From assembly GCA_045649145.1 (NCBI GenBank), contig JAZRPK010000016.1, positions 1-23,792 of the forward strand: a DNA stretch of 23,792 nt, given 5' to 3'. Positions 14,891 to 22,141 of this stretch are shown here, piece by piece (the first letter of the stretch is position 1; every line of letters begins with the position of its first letter). The stretch comes from HGM11525 sp045649145. Its GTDB lineage: Bacteria > Bacillota > Clostridia > UBA1381. A program made the position numbers and the translations under genes. The notes beneath the pieces are model-generated. The model did not search any database. It was not told where the DNA came from and saw nothing but the letters and a program-made list of their open reading frames with translations.

Positions 14891-16100
14891 AAGGATAGCT
14901 ATAATCGGCGGCGGTGCGTCAGGTCTTGCCGTCGCCTGTGCTCTTAATAAGAGTGCTGATATAACAATTTACGAGCGTAATGACAGGGTAGGAAAAAAGT
15001 TGCTCTCAACCGGTAACGGCAGATGCAATCTCTTAAATACCAATATCTCACCGGAGCATCTTAAGTCAGCTGACAGCAACATTATTGCTGATGTGCTAGG
15101 ACAATCGCCTGCGTCAGAGGCTATGACCTTTTTTGAAAATCTGGGACTTTTAATGCGTATAGAAGACGAAGGCAGAGTATATCCTCTTTGCAATCAGGCA
15201 TCAGCCGTTCTTGACGTTTTAAGGTATGAAGCGGCCGAAAAGGGCGTAAATATCCGCTGTGATTTTTGTGTTACCGAGATAAAAAAGCAGGATACGTGTT
15301 TTGAAATTGTATCATCAAACGGCGAATGTGCCTTTGCTGATGTGGTTATCCTGTCCTGCGGCGGTATGGCTGCGCCAAAGACAGGCTCTGACGGCATCGG
15401 CTACAAGCTGGCAAAGTCCTTGGGGCACAGCGTAAATACTCTCTCCCCTGCTCTTGTGGCTCTCAAATCGGACACAAGCTTTACTTCTGCGTTAAAAGGT
15501 ATCAGGTGCAAAGCAGGGATAAAGCTTTTATCCCACAACAGCGAAATAGCAGCAGAGAGCGGAGAGATACAGTTTACCGACTACGGTGTAAGCGGTATTG
15601 CTGCAATGCAGCTTTCAAGGCATCTTAAACCAGACTCTCAAATTGTAATTGACTTTGCAGAAGATTACAACGAGGAATATATCCTCTATCGCATCAAAGC
15701 TGCTGCCGCAAAGGGCAGAGAAGCCGAGGAGCTTCCTCTGGGAATAATACAAAAGCGTGTAGGGCAACAAATCATAAAACACGTACTGGGAATAAGCCCT
15801 GCCACACCTGCCGACAAGCTTTCCGAAACTGATTTGACAAGGCTTGCCCACGCTATTAAGGCTCTTCCGCTCAATGTCACAGGAACACTTAAATGGGATA
15901 ACGCGCAGGTAACCTCAGGCGGTATTCCGCTTTCTGAAATCGACCCGCTGTCTATGCAATCCAATTTTACAAATGGACTGTACATAACGGGCGAGATGCT
16001 CGATTGCGACGGCGAATGCGGCGGCTATAATCTTGGTTGGGCATGGCTATGTGGTGTGAGAGCTGCTAATGCCATAAATGAGGAGCTGTCTTTATGTTAA
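14883..16100 (+). CDS. BaiN/HI0933-family flavoprotein (NAD(P)/FAD-dependent oxidoreductase)
   Basis: The 405-residue protein begins with an FAD-binding Rossmann motif IAIIGGGASGLA (5-16) and shows the family signature STGNGRCNLLNTN, a GGMAAPKTGSDG segment, and the C-terminal GEMLDCDGECGGYNLGWAW block that closes on the flavin. These match HI0933/YhiN/BaiN proteins. One member is assigned to bile-acid dehydroxylation reactions, but most have unknown substrates and the family is nearly universal in Clostridia, so a bile-acid role is not implied. AGGCGGG precedes the ATG at a short spacing. The gene overlaps the AI-2E gene by 8 bases upstream and the next flavoprotein gene by 7 bases downstream. 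Confidence 0.9.
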   Translation: MNKRIAIIGGGASGLAVACALNKSADITIYERNDRVGKKLLSTGNGRCNLLNTNISPEHLKSADSNIIADVLGQSPASEAMTFFENLGLLMRIEDEGRVYPLCNQASAVLDVLRYEAAEKGVNIRCDFCVTEIKKQDTCFEIVSSNGECAFADVVILSCGGMAAPKTGSDGIGYKLAKSLGHSVNTLSPALVALKSDTSFTSALKGIRCKAGIKLLSHNSEIAAESGEIQFTDYGVSGIAAMQLSRHLKPDSQIVIDFAEDYNEEYILYRIKAAAAKGREAEELPLGIIQKRVGQQIIKHVLGISPATPADKLSETDLTRLAHAIKALPLNVTGTLKWDNAQVTSGGIPLSEIDPLSMQSNFTNGLYITGEMLDCDGECGGYNLGWAWLCGVRAANAINEELSLC

Positions 16101-17656
16101 GAGTTATAAATTTTCGTGCAGAGCTTGATGACGATATTCAAAAGATAGAAAAAAGACTCGAAAAACAGCTTGGCACAAAGGTTAAATCGGTTAAAATTAT
16201 AAAGCGAGCCATAGACGCACGCAGAAAATCAGACGTGCATTATGTCCTTAGTGTTGATGTTGACGCAGAAAATGAGTCAATGATATTAAAAAAAGGGCTA
16301 TCAAATGTCAGTATCGCTAAAAATGAGGCCTATACCTTTCCCGACTGCACTGTGCGAGGAAAACGTCCCTTAATTGTCGGGACAGGCCCTGCAGGACTTT
16401 TTTGTGCATTATACCTTGCACGTGCAGGCTTTTGCCCGATAGTTATAGAGCGTGGTGCAGACGTAGACACACGCACAAAGACGGTAGAAACATATTGGTC
16501 GGGCGGCGCTCTTGATGAGAGAACAAACGTGCAGTTTGGCGAGGGCGGTGCAGGCACATTCTCGGACGGAAAGCTCAACACAGGTACAAAGGATATAAGA
16601 ATACGTGCAGTCTTAGAGGAATTTGTCAGGTTTGGTGCAAAAGAGGATATCCTTATAGACAACAAACCTCATATCGGTACCGACCTGCTTAGGAATATCG
16701 TAAAGAATATACGTCTTGAGATAATAAGGCTTGGCGGAGAGGTTCGGTTTTTAACCACACTTTGCGACATAAAAACCGAAAACGGCAAAATCTTAGGTGC
16801 GATAGTCGAGAGTGAAACGGACAGGTACGAAATCGAAACGGACAGGATAGTCCTTGCCATCGGCCACAGTGCAAGAGATACCTTTGAAATGCTCAAAAAG
16901 AACGGAATTAAAATGGAGCAGAAGCCATTTTCAATCGGGGCAAGAATAGAACACTCGCAGGAGTTTATATCCGCCTCAATGTACGGCGAAGCCGCAAAAA
17001 AACTGCCCCCAGCCGATTATAAGCTTGCGGTGCATTTAGGTAACGGCAGGTCCTTGTACACCTTTTGTATGTGTCCCGGCGGATATGTGGTGGCAAGCGC
17101 ATCGGAAAAGGATACCATAGTTACCAATGGTATGAGCTATTCCGACCGCTTGGGTAAAAATGCAAACAGCGCAGTTTTAGTAAATGTTACACCTGCCGAT
17201 TTTAAGAGCCATGACCCTCTTGCAGGAATGTATCTGCAACGTGATATTGAAAAGAAGGCGTATTTAGTCGGCGGCGGAAAAGCGCCGTGCGAAACGGTAG
17301 GAAGTTTTCTCGGCAGAACGGACAAAAACGAGCCTGACAGTATTAAACCCACCTACCGACCGGATGTATGCCCTGCAAAGCTTGAAAGGGTATTCCCCCA
17401 TTTTATTACAGAGTCAATTGGGCAGGGACTACTTTTGATGGACAAGCGAATACACGGCTTTGCAGCTGATGATGCAATCCTTACTGCTCCCGAAACACGT
17501 AGCTCGTCGCCCGTAAGGCTCATAAGAGATGAAAACCTTGAGCTTTCAGTAAAGGGTCTCTTTTCTGCAGGCGAGGGCGGCGGTCACGCAGGTGGAATTA
17601 CCTCCTCGGCAGTAGACGGAATTAAGGCTGCAGAAGCAATAGCAAGACTTTCATAA
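16094..17656 (+). CDS. Uncharacterised FAD-dependent dehydrogenase (COG2509-type)
   Basis: The 520-residue protein has a leader domain of about 90 residues (ELDDDIQKIEKRLEKQLG...IKRAIDARRK) and then a dinucleotide fold LIVGTGPAGLF (about 96-106). Next come ERTNVQFGEGGAGTFSDGKL, typical of the COG2509 group, and a C-terminal LFSAGEGGGHAGGITSSAVD flavin-contact motif. The group is widespread in Clostridia and I know of no assigned reaction. The N-terminal domain may bind another protein or RNA, but that is a guess. The ATG overlaps the preceding flavoprotein's end by seven bases, with GAGGAG eight bases upstream. It is the last gene of the three-gene operon and is followed by a strong terminator. 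Confidence 0.88.
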   Translation: MLRVINFRAELDDDIQKIEKRLEKQLGTKVKSVKIIKRAIDARRKSDVHYVLSVDVDAENESMILKKGLSNVSIAKNEAYTFPDCTVRGKRPLIVGTGPAGLFCALYLARAGFCPIVIERGADVDTRTKTVETYWSGGALDERTNVQFGEGGAGTFSDGKLNTGTKDIRIRAVLEEFVRFGAKEDILIDNKPHIGTDLLRNIVKNIRLEIIRLGGEVRFLTTLCDIKTENGKILGAIVESETDRYEIETDRIVLAIGHSARDTFEMLKKNGIKMEQKPFSIGARIEHSQEFISASMYGEAAKKLPPADYKLAVHLGNGRSLYTFCMCPGGYVVASASEKDTIVTNGMSYSDRLGKNANSAVLVNVTPADFKSHDPLAGMYLQRDIEKKAYLVGGGKAPCETVGSFLGRTDKNEPDSIKPTYRPDVCPAKLERVFPHFITESIGQGLLLMDKRIHGFAADDAILTAPETRSSSPVRLIRDENLELSVKGLFSAGEGGGHAGGITSSAVDGIKAAEAIARLS

Positions 17657-17662
17657 CACGCA

Positions 17663-17687
17663 AAAACCCCGCATTATGCGGGGTTTT
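17663..17687. terminator. Bidirectional terminator
   Basis: Perfect 11-bp stem AAAACCCCGCA (17663-17673) with TGCGGGGTTTT (17677-17687), loop TTA. It sits between convergent genes: the flavoprotein operon (plus) and the ABC exporter (minus). Confidence 0.92.
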
Positions 17688-17688
17688 A

Positions 17689-19437
17689 TTATATGTTGTA
17701 TAAATGATAGTACAAGCCTTCCTTAGCTATCAGTTCACTATGTGTACCGCTCTCCTCAATGCCGTCATCGGTAAGCACGATGATTTTATCGGCATTTTTT
17801 ATAGTAGTAAGGCGGTGCGCTATTGTAAATACCGTTCTGCCCTTAGCCAGCTCATCGAGCGATTCTTGAACTATTCTTTCGCTCTCGTTATCAAGTGCAG
17901 AGGTCGCCTCGTCAAGTATCAGTATCGGTGGATTTTTTAAGAAAACTCTCGCGATAGAAATTCTCTGCTTTTGTCCACCCGATAGCTTGACTCCTCGTTC
18001 GCCGACATACGTATCATAGCCGTCGGGCAGCTTTTCGATAAATTCGTGTGCACCTGCACGTTTTGCCGCCGCTATAATCTCGTCTAAAGTTGCGCCCGGC
18101 TTGCCGTATTCTATATTGTCCCTGACTCTGCCTGAGAACATATACACATCCTGCATTACAACGCCTATCTGCCCTCTTAAAGATGCCATTGTCATATCAT
18201 TAACATTGATACCGTCAATCAGTATCTCGCCGTCTGTCACCTCGTAAAATCTCGGGATAAGGTTGCAAAGAGTAGTCTTGCCCCCGCCCGACGGGCCGAC
18301 AAGCGCTATACTTTCGCCGGGGTTAACTTTAAGGGATATATCCCTTAGGACATACTCGTCATCATCAGGGTAATGGAAGCCGACATTTTTAAGCTCAACC
18401 TTGCCGCTAAACTCTCCTGCCTCAACAGCGTCCTCTTTGTCCACTATATCAGGCTCGGTGTCCATAATCTCCAAAAAGCGTTCAATACCTGTCATTCCGC
18501 GCTGGAACTGCTCGCTAAAGTTCACTATTACCCTAATTGATGCAAGCAGGGTAGAAATATACAACAGATATGCCATCAAATCGGCAGCATTTATTTTGCC
18601 GTAAATTATAAATATTCCGCCTGCGGCAACCGCCGTTATGTACATCAATCCGTCAAAAAACCTTGTAGTCGACTGAAATGCTGCCATATATAGATAGCCA
18701 CGCTTTTTAATGTTCTTAAATTCGTCGTTACCCTTTTCGAATTTTGTTTTCTCGACATCTTCGTTGGCAAAGGATTTTACCACACGCACACCCAAAAGGC
18801 TGTCTTCCACCTGAGCATTAAGCTCGCCAATCTGATGACGTTGACGCTTAAAGGCATCACGCATCTTCCCACGCCAGCTAAGGCTGGACACAAGCATTAT
18901 CGGCACAAGCACAAAAATTATTCCCGTAAGCGGCAGGTTGATATTTGCTAAGATTATAAATGATGCAACAAATTTCAGCCCTACTATAAAAAGCTCCTCC
19001 GGTCCGTGATGTGCAAACTCGGTTATATCAAACAAATCGGACGTAATTCTGCCCATAATCTGTCCTACTTTTGTGTTTGAGTAGTAGGAAAAGGACAGCT
19101 TTTGCAGATGCGAAAACAAATCCCTTCGCATATCTGTTTCGATTTTTACGCCCATAACGTGACCGTTATATGCCATATAATAATTTGCCGCAGTGTCAAT
19201 AACACGCAGCACTAGATAGAATACTGCTATTTTGGCAACATAACTAACCGTAAGTGCAGCCGAGTCATATATTGCCGCATTAGAAATCTCCCTCGCAATA
19301 AGCGGAAAGATAATCTCGCACACAGCCGTCAGCGCCGCACATACGAGGTCTAAAATCAATGTAACCTTATATCTTGTAAAATACGGAATAAACCTTTTAA
19401 GCATATACCAAACGGACATCTTCTCCTTGTTTTTCAT
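17689..19437 (-). CDS. ABC exporter, fused permease and ATPase (MsbA/BmrA-like)
   Basis: This 582-residue half-transporter has a six-helix type IV exporter domain (about 20-310) followed by an ATPase domain. In the ATPase are Walker A GPSGGGKT (381-388), a Q-loop (VVMQDVYMF), the signature LSGGQKQR (485-492), Walker B ILILDE (505-510) and the H-loop His541 (IAHRLTT). It should work as a homodimer, exporting lipids, peptides or drugs; no partner half-transporter or peptidase domain is present to narrow this. The ATG at 19437 is preferred (AAAGGA ten bases upstream), but GTG at 19446, seven bases after GGGAG, is also possible. It is monocistronic and divergent from the Mrp gene. Confidence 0.93.
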   Translation of the reverse strand: MKNKEKMSVWYMLKRFIPYFTRYKVTLILDLVCAALTAVCEIIFPLIAREISNAAIYDSAALTVSYVAKIAVFYLVLRVIDTAANYYMAYNGHVMGVKIETDMRRDLFSHLQKLSFSYYSNTKVGQIMGRITSDLFDITEFAHHGPEELFIVGLKFVASFIILANINLPLTGIIFVLVPIMLVSSLSWRGKMRDAFKRQRHQIGELNAQVEDSLLGVRVVKSFANEDVEKTKFEKGNDEFKNIKKRGYLYMAAFQSTTRFFDGLMYITAVAAGGIFIIYGKINAADLMAYLLYISTLLASIRVIVNFSEQFQRGMTGIERFLEIMDTEPDIVDKEDAVEAGEFSGKVELKNVGFHYPDDDEYVLRDISLKVNPGESIALVGPSGGGKTTLCNLIPRFYEVTDGEILIDGINVNDMTMASLRGQIGVVMQDVYMFSGRVRDNIEYGKPGATLDEIIAAAKRAGAHEFIEKLPDGYDTYVGERGVKLSGGQKQRISIARVFLKNPPILILDEATSALDNESERIVQESLDELAKGRTVFTIAHRLTTIKNADKIIVLTDDGIEESGTHSELIAKEGLYYHLYNI

Positions 19438-19462
19438 ACCATGCACGTCCTTTCTCCCTTTT

Positions 19463-19492
19463 ATTGTAACACAAAAAATCTATTGTGTTCAA
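19463..19492 (-). promoter_or_regulatory. Promoter of the ABC exporter gene
   Basis: Minus strand TTGAAC (19492-19487), 18-base spacer, TACAAT (19468-19463). The transcript would start close to the RBS. Confidence 0.5.
19468..19489. promoter_or_regulatory. Inverted repeat in the ABC exporter promoter: candidate operator
   Basis: AACACAA (19468-19474) and TTGTGTT (19483-19489) form a perfect 7-bp inverted repeat with an 8-base spacer, filling the space between -10 and -35 and touching both. This position suits a repressor site. No regulator is assigned. Confidence 0.4.
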
Positions 19493-19500
19493 TAGGAAAC

Positions 19501-19528
19501 TTGACTTTTTTACAAAAAAGTATATACT
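19501..19528 (+). promoter_or_regulatory. Promoter of the Mrp/Nbp35 gene
   Basis: TTGACT (19501-19506), 16-base spacer, TATACT (19523-19528), about 40 bases before the ATG at 19568. Confidence 0.6.
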
Positions 19529-19567
19529 AATAGGAGAATAAAACATTACGGAAAGGTCTTGACTTAA

Positions 19568-20395
19568 ATGGAATGTAATCACGATTGCGAAAACTGCCAG
19601 GCAAACTGCGAAAGCCGCGAGGCTGAAAGTCTGCTTGCCCCTCAAAATCCAAACAGTAATATAAAAAAGGTTATAGGAATTGTCAGCGGTAAAGGCGGCG
19701 TGGGAAAATCGTTAGTTACCGCACTTTCAGCTGTTATTTCAGCAAGGCACGGATATCAGACGGCAATACTTGACGCCGACCTCACAGGCCCGTCAATCCC
19801 TAAGATGTTCGGTATAAAGAAAAAGGCTCAGGGCTCTGAGCTTGGAATTCTGCCCGAGATTTCAAAGACGGGTATCAAGATTATGAGCCTTAATCTCCTT
19901 TTGGAAAATGAAACCGACCCTGTTATATGGAGAGGCCCTGTTATTGCAGGCACGGTAAAGCAGTTCTGGACAGACGTTGTATGGGAGGACGTCGACTTTA
20001 TGTTCGTGGATATGCCTCCGGGCACAGGCGATGTGCCGCTCACGGTGTTCCAGTCACTACCCGTTGACGGAATAATTGTTGTCGCATCACCGCAGGAGCT
20101 TGTGGGAATGATAGTAGAAAAGGCTGTCAAGATGGCAGGTATGATGAATATTCCCATACTCGGTGTTGTAGAGAATATGAGCTATGTAAAATGTCCCGAC
20201 TGCGGAAAGGAAATCAAAATTTTCGGCGACAGTCACATCGATGCTGTTTTGATGGAGCATCATCTGCCGCTTTTAGGCAGAATTCCTGTCGAGCCTAAGC
20301 TTGCTGCAGCGTCCGATGCAGGTATGATTGAGCTTTTTGAAGGCGATTGGCTGGATACTGTGGGTATAAAGCTTGACGAAATGATGAAAAATTAA
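19568..20395 (+). CDS. Mrp/Nbp35 family iron-sulfur cluster carrier ATPase
   Basis: The 275-residue P-loop protein of the Mrp/ApbC/Nbp35 group carries and delivers [4Fe-4S] clusters. It has the deviant Walker A GKGGVGKS (41-48), DADLTGPSIPKMFG (69-82), DMPPGTGD (148-155) and the cluster-bridging CPDC (Cys209, Cys212) that dimerises Mrp proteins. The N-terminus adds four cysteines (3, 7, 10, 14; C-x3-C-x2-C-x3-C), reminiscent of the extra N-terminal cluster of eukaryotic Nbp35; this form is common in Clostridia. An AAAGG lies 11 bases before the ATG. It is a single gene with its own promoter and a bidirectional terminator. Confidence 0.93.
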   Translation: MECNHDCENCQANCESREAESLLAPQNPNSNIKKVIGIVSGKGGVGKSLVTALSAVISARHGYQTAILDADLTGPSIPKMFGIKKKAQGSELGILPEISKTGIKIMSLNLLLENETDPVIWRGPVIAGTVKQFWTDVVWEDVDFMFVDMPPGTGDVPLTVFQSLPVDGIIVVASPQELVGMIVEKAVKMAGMMNIPILGVVENMSYVKCPDCGKEIKIFGDSHIDAVLMEHHLPLLGRIPVEPKLAAASDAGMIELFEGDWLDTVGIKLDEMMKN

Positions 20396-20404
20396 GAAAA
20401 AAAC

Positions 20405-20437
20405 GTCCTGAATTTTCAAAATTCAGGACATTTTTTT
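20405..20437. terminator. Bidirectional terminator between mrp and the XRE gene
   Basis: GTCCTGAATTT (20405-20415) pairs perfectly with AAATTCAGGAC (20419-20429), flanked by A-runs on the left and T7 on the right. The T-run overlaps the XRE stop codon. Confidence 0.9.
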
Positions 20438-20795
20438 ATTCGTCTTTTTTAAGAAACTCCTCACGTCTTAACAACGAGTGATAATATTCAAACAACATAT
20501 CCACGCCCAAGTCATTAAGGCGGTTTATATCCAGCTTATCCGAAAAGCTCCTTCCCTTAAATACTCTGTGGGTACTGACACCGCTTATGTAGTCGCACGA
20601 AACCCCAAAGAGCTCTGCAAGACTTATCCACGAAGCTACATCAGGCAGACGTGTGCCGCTCTCCCACGCAGCGACCAACGCACGTGAAACATCTATTTTA
20701 TCCGCCAGCTCGTGCTGATTGTAACCCTTTTCGTGTCGCAGCTCGGCTATTCTCTTTCCTACCAATTTGGCAGATTCTCTTTCCAGTGAAGGCAT
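20436..20795 (-). CDS. Small XRE-family transcriptional regulator
   Basis: The 119-residue protein has an N-terminal Cro/CI-type helix-turn-helix at about 12-67 (VGKRIAELRHEKGYNQHELA ... SRALVAAWESGTRLPD) and a short, charged C-terminal part (about 68-119) with no ligand domain that I recognise. It should bind DNA, probably as a dimer. AGGAG lies ten bases before the ATG. It is divergent from rmuC, whose promoter starts 29 bases upstream of this ATG, so it may regulate itself or rmuC; no clear operator repeat was seen there. There are no phage or toxin-antitoxin genes beside it. Confidence 0.85.
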   Translation of the reverse strand: MPSLERESAKLVGKRIAELRHEKGYNQHELADKIDVSRALVAAWESGTRLPDVASWISLAELFGVSCDYISGVSTHRVFKGRSFSDKLDINRLNDLGVDMLFEYYHSLLRREEFLKKDE

Positions 20796-20823
20796 ATTCG
20801 TTGTTCTCCTTTGTATTATTTGT

Positions 20824-20852
20824 TTGACGAGATATTATATTTCTGTTATAAT
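20824..20852 (+). promoter_or_regulatory. Promoter of the rmuC operon
   Basis: TTGACG (20824-20829), 17-base spacer, TATAAT (20847-20852), about 20 bases before the rmuC ATG. The -10 to AAGGTGG RBS distance is very short, giving a minimal leader. Confidence 0.75.
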
Positions 20853-20872
20853 GTTACTAAGGTGGTGTTTTT

Positions 20873-22123
20873 ATGTTAACTGTAATTATTATTATACTAT
20901 TATCTGTTATAATTGCAATAGAAACAATAACTTTTTTATTGATAATTTTTAAGAAGAATGACAGCGAATCATTAAAAAATGACCTCGCAAGACAGAGTGA
21001 TGCAATATCCAAGACTCTTAAAACTATTGGCGAGGGCATAACAAAATCGCAGACAGCATCGGACGAGTTTCAGCGTGAGAGGTTGGAACAGATACACAAA
21101 AGCGTGTCAGGCTCACTCGCACAGCAGGAGCTTCGTTTCAAAACATTTGAAAGCGAAACAAGAGAAAAGCTCGAAAATATCCGTTCTGTAACAGAAAAAC
21201 AGCTACTGCAAATACGTGACGATAACAGCAAGCGTCTTGACGAAATGCGTCAGACCGTTGATGAAAAACTGCAAAAGACCTTAGAGGACAAAATGAACGA
21301 ATCCTTCCGTCTGGTATCAGAGCGCTTAGAGCAGGTGTATAAAGGCCTTGGCGAAATGCAGACCTTGGCAACGGGCGTGGGCGATTTGAAGAAGGTTTTG
21401 TCAAATGTTAAAACACGTGGAATTCTCGGCGAAATTCAGCTTGGGACAATATTAAAGGAAATACTCTCGCCACAGCAGTATGAGGAAAATGTGGTAACAG
21501 TTCCCAACAGCCGTAATCCTGTCGAATTTGCAGTAAAATTTCCGCACGATGACGGCGGTTTTACATATCTGCCCATCGACTCAAAATTCCCGCTTGACGC
21601 ATATCAGGCACTTCAGGACGCATACGAAAGCGGCGACAGCGATGCTGTAAAAGCCGCAGCCGCTACCCTTTGCACAAGATTAAAGCAGTTTGCAAAGGAT
21701 GTACACGAAAAATATGTACTCTCCCCGTATACAACGGAATTTGCGATTATATTCCTCCCCGTCGAGGGACTTTACGCCGAGGCGGTAAACAGAGGTATGG
21801 TGGAAATACTACAAAGGGAATACAAGGTTAATCTAACAGGTCCGAGCACAATGGCAGCACTGCTCAATTCACTTCAAATGGGCTTTAAGACATTGGCAAT
21901 TGAAAAACGCTCTGCTGAGGTATGGACACTTTTAGGTGCGGTTAAAAAGGAATTTGACACCTTCGGCAAGGTTTTAGACTCTGCACAGAAAAAGATTGAG
22001 CAGGCTAATTCCGAGCTTGATAAATTAGTAGGCGTGAGAACCCGTGCAATAGAACGCAAATTAAAGGGCGTGGAGAGCCTTGATAAAGAAACGGCAAAAA
22101 CTGTGTTGGAAATAGAAGATTGA
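20873..22123 (+). CDS. rmuC: DNA recombination protein RmuC
   Basis: The 416-residue protein has an N-terminal membrane helix (about 2-27), a long coiled coil (about 30-165, rich in Glu/Lys/Gln with heptad leucines) and the RmuC nuclease-like domain from about 180 (TRGILGEIQLGTILKEILSP ... FLPVEGLYAEA ... GPSTMAALLNSLQMGFKTLA). In E. coli, loss of RmuC affects inversion at short repeats; its biochemical activity is predicted to be that of a nuclease. The ATG follows AAGGTGG by seven bases. It is the first gene of a plus-strand set with a transglutaminase-like protein 18 bases downstream and then htpG. Confidence 0.92.
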   Translation: MLTVIIIILLSVIIAIETITFLLIIFKKNDSESLKNDLARQSDAISKTLKTIGEGITKSQTASDEFQRERLEQIHKSVSGSLAQQELRFKTFESETREKLENIRSVTEKQLLQIRDDNSKRLDEMRQTVDEKLQKTLEDKMNESFRLVSERLEQVYKGLGEMQTLATGVGDLKKVLSNVKTRGILGEIQLGTILKEILSPQQYEENVVTVPNSRNPVEFAVKFPHDDGGFTYLPIDSKFPLDAYQALQDAYESGDSDAVKAAAATLCTRLKQFAKDVHEKYVLSPYTTEFAIIFLPVEGLYAEAVNRGMVEILQREYKVNLTGPSTMAALLNSLQMGFKTLAIEKRSAEVWTLLGAVKKEFDTFGKVLDSAQKKIEQANSELDKLVGVRTRAIERKLKGVESLDKETAKTVLEIED

Positions 22124-22141
22124 TTTTATGGAGATGTTTTG

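Noticed and set aside
14883..17656. Bile-acid dehydroxylation locus suggested by the BaiN-like gene
   Set aside because: No other bai gene (baiB, CD, E, A, F, G, H, I) is present, and BaiN-like flavoproteins are widespread in bacteria without this pathway.
20436..20795. Prophage repressor or antitoxin role for the XRE protein
   Set aside because: No phage, integrase, toxin or attachment-site-like repeat is nearby; the neighbours are housekeeping genes.
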